From Bacteroidota bacterium (lineage in GTDB: Bacteria; Bacteroidota; Bacteroidia; Chitinophagales; Chitinophagaceae), in assembly GCA_023392575.1 (NCBI GenBank), contig JAEVYV010000113.1, forward strand, positions 1 to 28,266: 28,266 nt of DNA, in the 5' to 3' direction. A program made the position numbers and the translations under genes. Under the pieces are notes generated by a model. It saw only the letters and a list, made by a program, of their open reading frames with translations. It ran no database searches and was not told the origin of the DNA. Below, piece by piece: positions 8,052-15,946 of this stretch (the stretch's first letter is position 1; every line of letters starts with the position of its first letter).

Positions 8052-8148
8052 ACTTGAATTTTCAATTGCACGAATTACGGCCAATTACCCGAATTGGTTT
8101 TGCCAAATCACAGAAAACTTTTAGCGGCCATCCGGAGTTGAGTCCAGT

Positions 8149-9105
8149 TTAAAAACGAAACTCATCGCGGGGCGGGTGGTCGTCTTTATATACTTCGGCA
8201 TAACTGGTTTTGGATTTTCGTTTCATTTGCCAAACCAGGGCCAGGGTGCCCACTGCGCTAACCAGGGCCATCAGGGTAAGCTGTGCCGGATTGACCATGG
8301 GAGCGGTGGGGTCCTTGATCATTTCGGGGTTGGCATATACCAAAATAATGATCAGGGCATCATAAACAAAATGCGCCAAAATGGCCGTCCACAAGCTTCC
8401 GCTGTACCAATACAAGGCGCCCAGTAAAATACCCAAAAACAGTCTTGGAAAAAAACCAAAGAACTGAAGATGAAAGCCCGAGAACAAAATAGCGGTTAGA
8501 ACAATGCCGGCCCAGGGGCTTTTGGTGAGTTTGATGAAGAGCCGCTGCAAAACCCCGCGGAAAAAAAGTTCTTCGCCTACGCCGGCAAAAACCGAAATAA
8601 AAATCAGGTTTAAAATGAGTTCCTGCGGTGTGTGCCTGCTGAGCATGAACTGAATTTGCTTGGCGGCTTCTTCTTCCAGGCTTTTCATCCATTTTTGCGC
8701 CTCGCCGCCCACAATCATTTTTTGATTGAGCACACCGGTGTATTCTACCAGCGGTATGGCCACCAAAAGGACGGCAATGCCCAAAACCCAGTACATGCCC
8801 CGGTGCGGGGCTTTTAAACCCAGGTACTGTGCCGGTTTGGGATCGGAGAAATAGCCAAACAGCAAGCTGGGAATGACAAACAAACCCAAAAACTGAATCA
8901 GCAGCATGCCCCTGATGAAAAAGATCATATTGGGGTTGGTGCTGTCCCATTTGTTGATGTCCTGCAATTGCAAAAGACTGATGCCGGTTATGCTGGACAG
9001 GATGGCCACGCCAACAAGGCTGAAAACCATGAAAATTCCAAAAGCCATTCCCATAAACAGCAGCAATTGTATTCCGATGGGCCTTGATTTAAGATATGTT
9101 TGCAT
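8149..9105 (-). CDS. CPBP family intramembrane metalloprotease (Abi/Rce1-like)
   Basis: The 318-residue membrane protein belongs to the CAAX protease and bacteriocin-processing family. The three conserved motifs are present: EELFFRG (EE178-179 and R183), FSGFH (His212) and HFVYDA (His245 and Asp249). In this family the Glu and His residues form the intramembrane active site. About eight helices are visible, with a soluble loop near 122-160. A polar tail runs from 294 to the end. I start it at ATG 9105 (MQTYLKSRPIG...). The open frame that continues to 9399 overlaps the divergent dusB coding region and is unlike the family. Substrates of most bacterial members are unknown, and nothing nearby (no peptide precursor gene) points to one. 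Confidence 0.9.
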   Translation of the reverse strand: MQTYLKSRPIGIQLLLFMGMAFGIFMVFSLVGVAILSSITGISLLQLQDINKWDSTNPNMIFFIRGMLLIQFLGLFVIPSLLFGYFSDPKPAQYLGLKAPHRGMYWVLGIAVLLVAIPLVEYTGVLNQKMIVGGEAQKWMKSLEEEAAKQIQFMLSRHTPQELILNLIFISVFAGVGEELFFRGVLQRLFIKLTKSPWAGIVLTAILFSGFHLQFFGFFPRLFLGILLGALYWYSGSLWTAILAHFVYDALIIILVYANPEMIKDPTAPMVNPAQLTLMALVSAVGTLALVWQMKRKSKTSYAEVYKDDHPPRDEFRF

Positions 9106-9126
9106 GTCTCCTCGCTTTCTGAATTG

Positions 9127-9134
9127 TAAATTTG
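9127..9134 (+). promoter_or_regulatory. Candidate -7 element (TAAATTTG) for dusB
   Basis: TAAATTTG is an exact match to TAnnTTTG. It lies downstream of an in-frame ATG at 9104 and 53 bases upstream of the TTG at 9188. Transcripts from it could not include the ATG, which supports the TTG as the true dusB start. A TTTG at 9099-9102 is 24 bases upstream, slightly long for a -33 box. Confidence 0.5.
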
Positions 9135-9187
9135 TCCCGCTTTTGCGGCCCTGCAAGATAAGCCCTGAAAAGCCAATACATATTCCC

Positions 9188-10222
9188 TTGGTAAAAATTG
9201 ACCACATATCGCTTCCCGGTTTCCCGCTGCTGCTGGCGCCCATGGAAGATGTCAGCGATCCGCCCTTTCGGGCCGTATGCAAGGCCAACGGTGCCGATTT
9301 GATGTATACCGAATTTATCAGCAGCGAAGGACTGATCCGGGATGCCATCAAAAGCCGGCAAAAGCTGGACATCTTTGACAGTGAACGGCCGGTGGGCATT
9401 CAAATCTTTGGCGGCGATGAAGAAGCCATGGCCCTCAGCGCCAGAATTGTGGACACCGTTAATCCCGATCTGCTGGACATTAATTTTGGCTGCCCGGTAA
9501 AAAAAGTCGTGACCAAGGGCGCCGGTGCAGCGGTGCTAAAAGACATTGACCTGATGGTGCGGCTCACCAAAGCCGTGGTTCGCTCCACCACCTTGCCCGT
9601 CACCGTAAAAACCCGGCTGGGCTGGGATGAGAGCAGCATCAATATTGAAGAAGTAGCCGAGCGGCTGCAGGATGTGGGCATCAAGGCCCTGGCCATTCAT
9701 GGAAGAACCCGGTGCCAGTTGTACAAGGGTTCGGCCGACTGGACGCACATTGCCCGGGTAAAGAACAATCCCCGCATCCACATTCCCATTTTTGGCAATG
9801 GCGATATCGACTCTCCGGAAAAGGCCCTGCAGTTTAAAAACACATACGGTGTGGACGGCATCATGATTGGCCGGGCTGCAATTGGCTATCCCTGGATTTT
9901 TAACGAGATCAAACATTTTCTGAAAACCGGGGCGCATTTGCCGCCCCCCACCATTCAGCAACGGGTGGAAGTGATTCAAAAACACCTGCACCGTTCCGTG
10001 GAGTGGAAGGGGTTGAAGGCCGGCATCAACGAAATGCGGCGTCATTACACCAATTATTTAAGGGGCCTGCCCAACATCAAGGAGTTTCGTTTGAAGTTGG
10101 TCACCATTTCCGAAGTAGAGCAGATCGACGAGGTGCTGAGGGAAATTGTAAGCTACTACGACGGCTTTGAATTTGCCCCGCGACAAACCGACATGGATGC
10201 GCTGGCTTACAGCTGCGATTAA
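9188..10222 (+). CDS. dusB: tRNA dihydrouridine synthase B
   Basis: This FMN enzyme reduces specific uridines in the tRNA D-loop to dihydrouridine with NADPH. The TIM barrel begins with the family start ISLPGFPLLLAPMEDVSDPPFR. The catalytic Cys102 is in INFGCPVKKV. KTRLGW, AIHGRTR, GNGDI and GIMIGRAAIGYPWIF carry the flavin and phosphate contacts. A C-terminal helical domain binds tRNA. Family members begin about nine residues before LPGFPLLLAPM, which points to TTG at 9188 (344 residues). The only nearby ATG (9104) would add a 28-residue leader unlike the family and lies upstream of the promoter element. The stop overlaps the peroxidase stop by 4 bp on the other strand. Confidence 0.93.
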   Translation: MVKIDHISLPGFPLLLAPMEDVSDPPFRAVCKANGADLMYTEFISSEGLIRDAIKSRQKLDIFDSERPVGIQIFGGDEEAMALSARIVDTVNPDLLDINFGCPVKKVVTKGAGAAVLKDIDLMVRLTKAVVRSTTLPVTVKTRLGWDESSINIEEVAERLQDVGIKALAIHGRTRCQLYKGSADWTHIARVKNNPRIHIPIFGNGDIDSPEKALQFKNTYGVDGIMIGRAAIGYPWIFNEIKHFLKTGAHLPPPTIQQRVEVIQKHLHRSVEWKGLKAGINEMRRHYTNYLRGLPNIKEFRLKLVTISEVEQIDEVLREIVSYYDGFEFAPRQTDMDALAYSCD

Positions 10223-10815
10223 CCCGGTTGCTCTTCGATGGCCTCTCTCATTTCCCGGCTTAAAGGAGAAACAGAAGGATCAAAAAAATGCGTAAGGACG
10301 CCGCTTTCATTGACGAGGTATTTTGAAAAATTCCACACCGGTTCTTTTTCATTCCAGCCATTTTTGCTTTTTTGCGACAGCCATTGAAAAACCGGATGCT
10401 GGCCGGCCGATTTGACCACCGAGGTCTTTTTCGCCAGGGGAAAGCTAATGCCAAAATTTACCTGGCAAAACCGGGCAATCTCTTCATCGCTTCCTTTTTC
10501 CTGCTCTTTAAAATCATTGGCCGGAAAGCCAATCACTTCCAATTGGGTTTTTTGGGCTTCGTATAATTGCTGGAGCTCTGCGTATTGATTGGTATACCCG
10601 CAGTTGCTGGCCGTGTTTACCAACAAAACCTTTTTTCCCTTTAGTGTTTTAAAGTCCAGGTTTTCGCCGCTGTTCAGTTGCACCTGCAAATCGTAAAACG
10701 AAACCATAGGCGGAATGTTTTTTGGGTTGTGGGCCGATCGCTGGTTTGCCTTAAGCTTTCCCTTCATGATCAAAAAAGGATAAACCGCTTTTAGTATTTT
10801 TTGCCTGAACGTCAT
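10219..10815 (-). CDS. Glutathione peroxidase family protein (probably thioredoxin-dependent)
   Basis: This thioredoxin-fold peroxidase reduces hydroperoxides. The peroxidatic Cys72 is in NTASNCGYT, and Trp161-Asn162 in WNFSKYL are conserved active-site residues. The usual FPCNQF is replaced by FPANDF (98-102), so the tetrad Gln is Asp101. Cys117 (FCQVNFGISFP) lies where thioredoxin-dependent members carry the resolving Cys, so thioredoxin rather than glutathione is the likely donor. The 198 residues include an N-terminal extension of about 35 residues with a short hydrophobic stretch (VYPFLIM), longer than the usual 160-residue enzyme. The start could instead be at a later Met (MVSFYDLQVQL, residue 37), but the extended frame begins with a good ATG. 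Confidence 0.88.
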   Translation of the reverse strand: MTFRQKILKAVYPFLIMKGKLKANQRSAHNPKNIPPMVSFYDLQVQLNSGENLDFKTLKGKKVLLVNTASNCGYTNQYAELQQLYEAQKTQLEVIGFPANDFKEQEKGSDEEIARFCQVNFGISFPLAKKTSVVKSAGQHPVFQWLSQKSKNGWNEKEPVWNFSKYLVNESGVLTHFFDPSVSPLSREMREAIEEQPG

Positions 10816-10896
10816 GGAACAGATATCTCAGGCAAAGTTACACCTCTGGGGCCAAGAGGAGCCATGGCTCCCTTTTGCTGCTGATCGTGCCGGTGG

Positions 10897-11097
10897 TTAA
10901 TAGCCTGGATAACTGCCGCCTGGTCCATCGTTGTGGTATCCTTTTCGTGCCCTTTTATGAATGTCCCTTGTATTGGTTTTTTTGTCTTCGCTTCGGCTCT
11001 TGTTTCTTGCTGCGGCCTCTTTTTCGGTTTGCTCACGATCGGGTTCTTGTTGATCCGCAAGGACCTGCCGGTCCCTGGTAACCTCATCTTTTTTCAT
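10897..11097 (-). CDS. Possible small, highly charged protein (66 aa)
   Basis: On the minus strand, an ATG at 11097 opens a 66-residue frame: MKKDEVTRDRQVLADQQEPD, then a very Lys/Arg/Glu/Asp-rich middle, ending in GGSYPGY. The composition, with a disordered charged body and a Gly/Tyr/Pro tail, is like small uncharacterised proteins seen in Chitinophagaceae, and nothing else explains this spacer. The frame continues open upstream to 11238 without family-like sequence. Another open frame overlaps in the same strand (10812-11087), and I cannot exclude that neither is translated. No promoter was recognised. Confidence 0.4.
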   Translation of the reverse strand: MKKDEVTRDRQVLADQQEPDREQTEKEAAARNKSRSEDKKTNTRDIHKRARKGYHNDGPGGSYPGY

Positions 11098-11283
11098 AGC
11101 AAGTATTTTATTAGATCCTGCAAAAACAATGCTATCGGCCCCAAGCGGTGGGCCAAAAACTTTTTTAGAAAAAGATTTTCTAAAGGCCCATAGCGAACGA
11201 TTTCCGGGAAGGACTGTTTTTGGTTTTCGTACGTCCAAAAAAGGATTTCGTATAACGTTTTTTCTCTTTTTTGCCGCTCAGGC

Positions 11284-11291
11284 TAGGTTTG
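11284..11291 (+). promoter_or_regulatory. Candidate -7 element (TAGGTTTG) for the outer-membrane receptor
   Basis: TAGGTTTG matches TAnnTTTG exactly, 41 bases before the receptor ATG at 11333. No clear TTG box at 17-23 bases upstream was found, only a T-rich tract. Confidence 0.4.
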
Positions 11292-11332
11292 CGCCTCAAA
11301 GATGAACACTTATTCAGATAAATTTTGAAGCT

Positions 11333-13780
11333 ATGAGATTATTACTACTGTTTTTTCTCGGAATGATTGCCTTCAGCGGAAACGCTCAACAGGTTTCCGG
11401 TCTTGTTAAAGATGCGCAGGGCGGTCCTTTAACCGGCACCACTGTCACCCTTTTCAAAGCAAAAGATACTTCTGTTGTAAAATTGGCCGTTTCCAAAGAA
11501 GGGGCTTATCATTTTACCGATATCAAAGAAGGTGATTATAGAGTTGGCGCCTCGCATGTGGGCTATAATTCTTTTCTGTCTGCTCCTTTTTCGGTGGCGG
11601 CAAGCAATGTAACTGCTCCGGAAATTCAGCTGACCAAGGCGGCGGCTGATTTGAAGGGAGTTGTGGTCACTGCCAAAAAACCCATTGTAGAGGTAAAGGC
11701 CGATAAAACCATTTTAAATGTAGAAGGAACCATCAACGCCACCGGCTCCGATGCTCTGGACCTTTTGCGCAAATCGCCCGGGGTTACGGTGGATAAGGAC
11801 GACAACCTGAGCCTGAGCGGTAAAAACGGTGTGCAGGTGTATATTGATGGCCGTCCCACTCCGCTTTCGGGACAGGACCTGGCCAATCTTTTAAAGTCCA
11901 TGCAGTCTTCAGAAATAGAAGCCATTGAACTGATCACCAACCCTTCGGCCAAATACGAAGCGGCCGGTAATGCCGGTATCATCAACATCCGCCTGAAAAA
12001 AAATAAGGCCTTCGGTACCAATGGTTCGGTTACCGCTGGCTACAACGTGGGCCATTATTCCAAATACAATGGCGGGTTTTCATTGAACCACCGAAACCAA
12101 AAGATCAACGTTTTTGGTAACTACAACTACAACCAGGGCAAGTATTTAAATAACATGGCCGTCACCCGTAGCGTGCCCGATACGTTGTTTGACACGAAAG
12201 GCCGCATGGTCTTTCATAGCAAAAGCCACAACTTCAAAGCCGGCGCCGATTACTTCATCAATAAAATGAATACCATTGGTGTAATGGTGAATGGCACCTT
12301 CAGCGAGCCCGAATTAACTAACACGGGACGTACGGCCATTGCGTACCAGCCGACCAAAACCGTGGATCGTATTTTAATGGCAGATAATAAAAGCTGGCTG
12401 AAGAGAAACAACATCAACTACAACCTGAATTACAGCTATACCAATCCAAATGGTAAAAGCCTGACCGTAAATGCGGACCACGGCAGCTACGACATCAACA
12501 ACGATCAGTACCAGCCTAACTTCTATTACGATGCCTCCGGGCAAAACAAGACGGGCAGTGTTATTTATGAAATGATCGCTCCTTCCGATATCAAGATCAG
12601 CTCTGTGAAGGCTGACTGGGAACAAAACCTGGGAAAAGGGAAGCTGGGCTTTGGCGGTAAAACGGCTTTTGTTGAAACTGATAACGATTTTCAGCGCTAC
12701 AATGTTTACAGCACCGGCAAAGAGCTGGACAAAGACCGCAGCAACCGCTTTACCTATAAAGAGAACATTAATGCCGGTTATGTCAATTATAACCGGCAAT
12801 TCAAAGGGTTTATGATCCAGGCGGGCCTGCGTGTGGAGAACACGGTTACCGAAGGTGTGTCCACTGGTTTAAAAAATCAGAGTGGCAGTTATGTAAAATA
12901 TGACTCTACCTTCAAACGGAACTATACCAATGCCTTTCCCAGTGCCGCGGTAACCTTCAACAAAAACCCAATGAACCAGGTAAGCTTTACCTACAGCCGC
13001 CGCATTGACCGTCCGGCCTACCAGGACCTGAATCCGTTTGAATTTAAGTTGGACGAGTACACCTTCCAGCGGGGTAATGTGAACCTGATGCCTCAGTACA
13101 CCAATAGCTTTGGCGTAACGCATACCTACAAATACCGCCTGAACACCACGCTGAACTACAGCCATGTGAAGGATATGTTTGTGCAACTGCCGGATACAAC
13201 CGAAAAATCAAAATCCTTCATGTCCAAGAGAAACCTGGCCTCCCAGGATATTGTGAGCCTGAACATCAGCTATCCGTTCCAGTACAAGGCCTATACCGTA
13301 TTTGCCAACATGAATGCCAATTACTCGCATTACAAAGCCAATTTTGGTGAAGGCCGCACCATTGACCTGAAACCCTTTGCGGTTACCGTGTATGCACAAA
13401 ACTCCCTGCGCTTTGCCAAAACCTGGACGGCGGAGCTGACCGGTTTTTACAACTCTCCTACCGTATGGCAGGGTGCCGTAAAAGCCAATGCCATGTGGAG
13501 TGTAGATGCGGGTTTGCAAAAGCAGTTGTTCAACAACAAAGCCACGCTAAAAGCGTCTGTTAGCGATGTATTTAACAGCATGAAGTTTAAGGGACATACA
13601 GATTTTGCCGGCCAGAAAGCCGATGTGGATGTAAAGTGGGAGAGCCGTCAGTTTAAGTTAAGCCTCAACTTCCGCTTTGGCAGCAATACGGTAAAAGCGG
13701 CCCGCCAGCGCAACACCGGCGCCGAAGAAGAAACCAAACGGGTGCAGCAAAGCAACGGCGGTATGGGCATTGGCAACTAA
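11333..13780 (+). CDS. TonB-receptor-like outer membrane beta-barrel protein (OMP_b-brl_3 type)
   Basis: The 815-residue outer-membrane protein has a Sec signal peptide (1-18, ending GNA-QQ). A carboxypeptidase-regulatory-like Ig domain spans about 20-105 (VSGLVKDAQGGPLTGTTVTL...). A plug-like domain spans about 115-225, with VYIDGRPTPLSG and IEAIELITNPSAKYEAAGNAGIINI, both hallmarks of this family. The rest alternates aromatic beta-strands to LSLNFRFG, followed by a charged tail of about 35 residues. I see no SusD partner, so it is not a classical SusCD glycan importer. Members are annotated as TonB-dependent receptors, but the ligand is unknown. A perfect terminator follows. The two-component genes downstream begin after it, so they are a separate unit. 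Confidence 0.9.
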   Translation: MRLLLLFFLGMIAFSGNAQQVSGLVKDAQGGPLTGTTVTLFKAKDTSVVKLAVSKEGAYHFTDIKEGDYRVGASHVGYNSFLSAPFSVAASNVTAPEIQLTKAAADLKGVVVTAKKPIVEVKADKTILNVEGTINATGSDALDLLRKSPGVTVDKDDNLSLSGKNGVQVYIDGRPTPLSGQDLANLLKSMQSSEIEAIELITNPSAKYEAAGNAGIINIRLKKNKAFGTNGSVTAGYNVGHYSKYNGGFSLNHRNQKINVFGNYNYNQGKYLNNMAVTRSVPDTLFDTKGRMVFHSKSHNFKAGADYFINKMNTIGVMVNGTFSEPELTNTGRTAIAYQPTKTVDRILMADNKSWLKRNNINYNLNYSYTNPNGKSLTVNADHGSYDINNDQYQPNFYYDASGQNKTGSVIYEMIAPSDIKISSVKADWEQNLGKGKLGFGGKTAFVETDNDFQRYNVYSTGKELDKDRSNRFTYKENINAGYVNYNRQFKGFMIQAGLRVENTVTEGVSTGLKNQSGSYVKYDSTFKRNYTNAFPSAAVTFNKNPMNQVSFTYSRRIDRPAYQDLNPFEFKLDEYTFQRGNVNLMPQYTNSFGVTHTYKYRLNTTLNYSHVKDMFVQLPDTTEKSKSFMSKRNLASQDIVSLNISYPFQYKAYTVFANMNANYSHYKANFGEGRTIDLKPFAVTVYAQNSLRFAKTWTAELTGFYNSPTVWQGAVKANAMWSVDAGLQKQLFNNKATLKASVSDVFNSMKFKGHTDFAGQKADVDVKWESRQFKLSLNFRFGSNTVKAARQRNTGAEEETKRVQQSNGGMGIGN

Positions 13781-13793
13781 TAAATGAAAAAGT

Positions 13794-13826
13794 AAAACAA
13801 AGGAGGACTGGTGCCTCCTTTGTTTT
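13794..13826 (+). terminator. Rho-independent-type terminator after the outer-membrane receptor
   Basis: AAAACAAAGGAGG (13794-13806) pairs perfectly with CCTCCTTTGTTTT (13814-13826) across a 7-base loop. The A-rich and T-rich outer parts give the usual U-tract on the plus strand. It begins 14 bases after the receptor stop. Confidence 0.85.
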
Positions 13827-13837
13827 GTTATACACAA

Positions 13838-13868
13838 TTGTCCATTAAATGTTGAAACACTAATTTTC
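13838..13868 (+). promoter_or_regulatory. Candidate promoter of the histidine kinase operon (TTG-N20-TAATTTTC)
   Basis: TTG at 13838-13840 and TAATTTTC at 13861-13868 (one mismatch to TAnnTTTG) are 20 bases apart. They lie just past the terminator and 26 bases before the kinase ATG. Confidence 0.45.
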
Positions 13869-13894
13869 CTGCGAAATTCGGAGCCTGGTAACTA

Positions 13895-14965
13895 ATGAAG
13901 ACAACAAAACGATATTCCTTTTGGAAGGTATTTTGGGTGGTGTTGGGGATTTATATCTTTTTTGGATTGATCGGTATTCTGGCCCTTTCCCTGGTCCCCA
14001 ATGAGGCCGATAAGGTTTCCTCTTTTTTTAGATGGAAAACCCTGCTGAAAACCGCCATCAGCCTTTTGTTTTCTACCTGCTTTTACTATGTTTCGATCAA
14101 TCATTTTTACCGCCTGCTGGTACAAAAGAAAAAGCTGATTCCCTATGTGCAGTTTTCCTGCATCGTCGTGGTCGTCAGCTTTGCCTATCATTTGGGCATC
14201 TATTACCTGTTTCCCTCCAATGAAAATCCCCAATACTCCACCATTCCCTTTTTGATCTTTGGCATTTCCATCAATACCCTTTTTTTCCTGGGATTGGGCT
14301 TATTGGCAGCCTATCTTACCAACCTGCGCGACGAACAAAAGCACCGCAAAGTGCTCGAAGAGCAAAAAATGCAACTGGAGATTGAAAAATCGCAGGCGAA
14401 TTTTAATTTTTTAAAGGCCCAGATCAATCCGCACTTCCTGCACAATACGCTGAATTTCCTGTATGCCAAATCCCTGCCCTACTCCCCCGAACTTTCAGAA
14501 GGGATTTTAACGCTCAGCGATATCATGCGCTATGCGCTCAGCGAGGGCAATGCCAAGGACGGCAAAGCTCCGTTGAAAGACGAAATTGAACATGTGCGCA
14601 ATGTGATCAAGATCAACCAGCTTCGCTTCAGCAATAATTTAAAAGTTAGTTTTGACGTGGAAGGCGTGGTGAACGGCGCCACCATTGTGCCCTTTGTTTT
14701 GATAACCCTGGTGGAAAATGCCTTTAAACACGGGGATTTAAAAAGCAACGAACACCCCATTATTGTTCAATTGAAAATTGAAAAAGATCAGTTGTATTTT
14801 TATTGCAGCAACAAAAAGAAAGCAGGGCCCAAGGAGCTTTCCACCGGCATTGGGTTGAAAAACATCAATAAACGTCTGGACCTGGCTTATGGCGACAGCT
14901 ATCGGTTGCGCATTAAAGACGAAGCAGACATCTATACAACCGAACTAACCATTACCCGGCTATGA
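13895..14965 (+). CDS. LytS/YehU-type sensor histidine kinase
   Basis: This inner-membrane kinase has four predicted TM helices (about 10-33, 50-68, 84-104 and 118-141). A coiled-coil linker (about 144-170, EEQKMQLEIEKSQANF) joins them to the His_kinase domain (PF06580). The phosphoacceptor is His180 in INPHFLHNTLN. The ATP-binding N box is LVENAFKHG (Asn275), and the G box is TGIGLKNI (318-324). No separate periplasmic sensor domain is present, so the signal is probably sensed within or near the membrane. Its last codons overlap the start of the LytTR regulator gene by 4 bp (ATGA), so translation is coupled and the partner is clear. Confidence 0.93.
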   Translation: MKTTKRYSFWKVFWVVLGIYIFFGLIGILALSLVPNEADKVSSFFRWKTLLKTAISLLFSTCFYYVSINHFYRLLVQKKKLIPYVQFSCIVVVVSFAYHLGIYYLFPSNENPQYSTIPFLIFGISINTLFFLGLGLLAAYLTNLRDEQKHRKVLEEQKMQLEIEKSQANFNFLKAQINPHFLHNTLNFLYAKSLPYSPELSEGILTLSDIMRYALSEGNAKDGKAPLKDEIEHVRNVIKINQLRFSNNLKVSFDVEGVVNGATIVPFVLITLVENAFKHGDLKSNEHPIIVQLKIEKDQLYFYCSNKKKAGPKELSTGIGLKNINKRLDLAYGDSYRLRIKDEADIYTTELTITRL

Positions 14966-15675
14966 TCAATTGCCTCATTGTTGATGACGAACAACATGCG
15001 ATCGACATCCTGGCGCATTACGCAGCACAAACCCCGCATTTGAACCTGGTGGGCAGCACCACCAATCCCATTGAAGCCCTGCAACTGGTAAGCACAGAAA
15101 AGGTGGACCTGGTTTTTTTGGACATCCAAATGCCGGAACTTTCGGGTATTGATTTTATCAAGGCTTTGAATGGCCGGGTAAAAGTGATTTTGACCACCGC
15201 CTACAGCGAATTTGCCCTGGAGAGTTATGAATTGGACGTGGTGGATTACCTGCTCAAACCCGTCCGCCTGCCGCGTTTTTTAACGGCTGTGCAAAAAGTT
15301 CATCATGAGCTGAAGAATAAGGCCAAAACAAAAGATGATGAGGAAGATTACATTTTTGTAAAAACCGAATCCAAAGGCAAGCTGCTTAAAATTAACCTGG
15401 GCGATATTGACTACATAGAAGGAATGAAAAACTATGTGGCCATTTACCGGGGTGGACAAAAAACCCTGGTCTATACCAGCATGAAGGAAATGGAAGAGCG
15501 GCTCTCGGGCAAACAGTTTTTGCGCATCCATAAATCCTTCATCATTCCTGTGCCCAAAATCACCGGCATAGAAGGAAACCTGCTGAGGCTGGAAGGCGTG
15601 CACACCGGGATCCTGATCGGCGAAAATTATAAATCGGACCTGATGGAGATCATCCGCACCAAAATGATCCAATAA
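14962..15675 (+). CDS. LytTR family response regulator
   Basis: The 237-residue regulator has a CheY-like receiver at 1-120. Acidic residues are D8-D9 (VDDE), the phosphoacceptor Asp54 is in VFLDIQMPEL, the switch Thr is in LTTAYS (78-79) and Lys99 is in LLKP. A LytTR DNA-binding domain spans about 133-235 (IFVKTESKGKLLKINLGDIDYIEGMKNYVAI...FLRIHKSFIIPVPKI). LytTR domains bind direct repeats through beta-strand loops. It is the cognate partner of the kinase upstream, which it overlaps. Targets are not evident. The adjacent outer-membrane receptor gene is a reasonable guess, but this is inference only. Confidence 0.94.
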   Translation: MINCLIVDDEQHAIDILAHYAAQTPHLNLVGSTTNPIEALQLVSTEKVDLVFLDIQMPELSGIDFIKALNGRVKVILTTAYSEFALESYELDVVDYLLKPVRLPRFLTAVQKVHHELKNKAKTKDDEEDYIFVKTESKGKLLKINLGDIDYIEGMKNYVAIYRGGQKTLVYTSMKEMEERLSGKQFLRIHKSFIIPVPKITGIEGNLLRLEGVHTGILIGENYKSDLMEIIRTKMIQ

Positions 15676-15727
15676 CGGCTTTTGACCGGCACGATGTTTT
15701 CAATGACTAGAGAGTAAACTTTACGCA

Positions 15728-15946
15728 ATGAGTCAGGCTTTTGTCCGCGAAAACGATGAGCAATGGCTGCACGAGGTGCAACCCACCCTGAATGCCCTGA
15801 TTGTTTACCTCACCCGGGAAAACAACAACATAAGGGTGTACGAACAAAAAAACTTCCTCAACAAAGAGGGCAGGGAAGTGCATGTGATGAGCAACGGACT
15901 TTCCTATGCCAAAGACAATGAGGGTAAGTGGTATATTGTTTGGTAG
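15728..15946 (+). CDS. Conserved small protein of unknown function (72 aa)
   Basis: A 72-residue soluble protein (MSQAFVRENDEQWLHEVQPT...) ending YAKDNEGKWYIVW. It has an acidic N-terminus, a central helix (TLNALIVYLTRENN) and basic beta-like segments. It has no signal peptide, TM helix, cysteine or known motif. From memory, similar short proteins with the FVRE(N/G)D(E/D)QWLH start occur widely in Bacteroidota, so I regard it as a real gene of unknown role. It follows the LytTR gene by 52 bp on the same strand and may be transcribed with it. Confidence 0.72.
   Translation: MSQAFVRENDEQWLHEVQPTLNALIVYLTRENNNIRVYEQKNFLNKEGREVHVMSNGLSYAKDNEGKWYIVW

Larger units (their letters stand above)
10816..11332. 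other. Long spacer between the peroxidase and the outer-membrane receptor
   Basis: About 500 bases. Apart from the possible 66-residue gene at 10897-11097 and a promoter-like element near 11284, I see no RNA gene, strong hairpin or repeat here. Confidence 0.5.

Noticed and set aside
8149..9105. CPBP protease as part of a bacteriocin or phage-defence system
   Set aside because: The neighbours are cdsA and dusB, with no peptide precursor, transporter or defence gene nearby.
9106..9399. N-terminal extension of the CPBP protein to 9399
   Set aside because: It overlaps conserved DusB coding sequence on the other strand. The family start fits ATG 9105.
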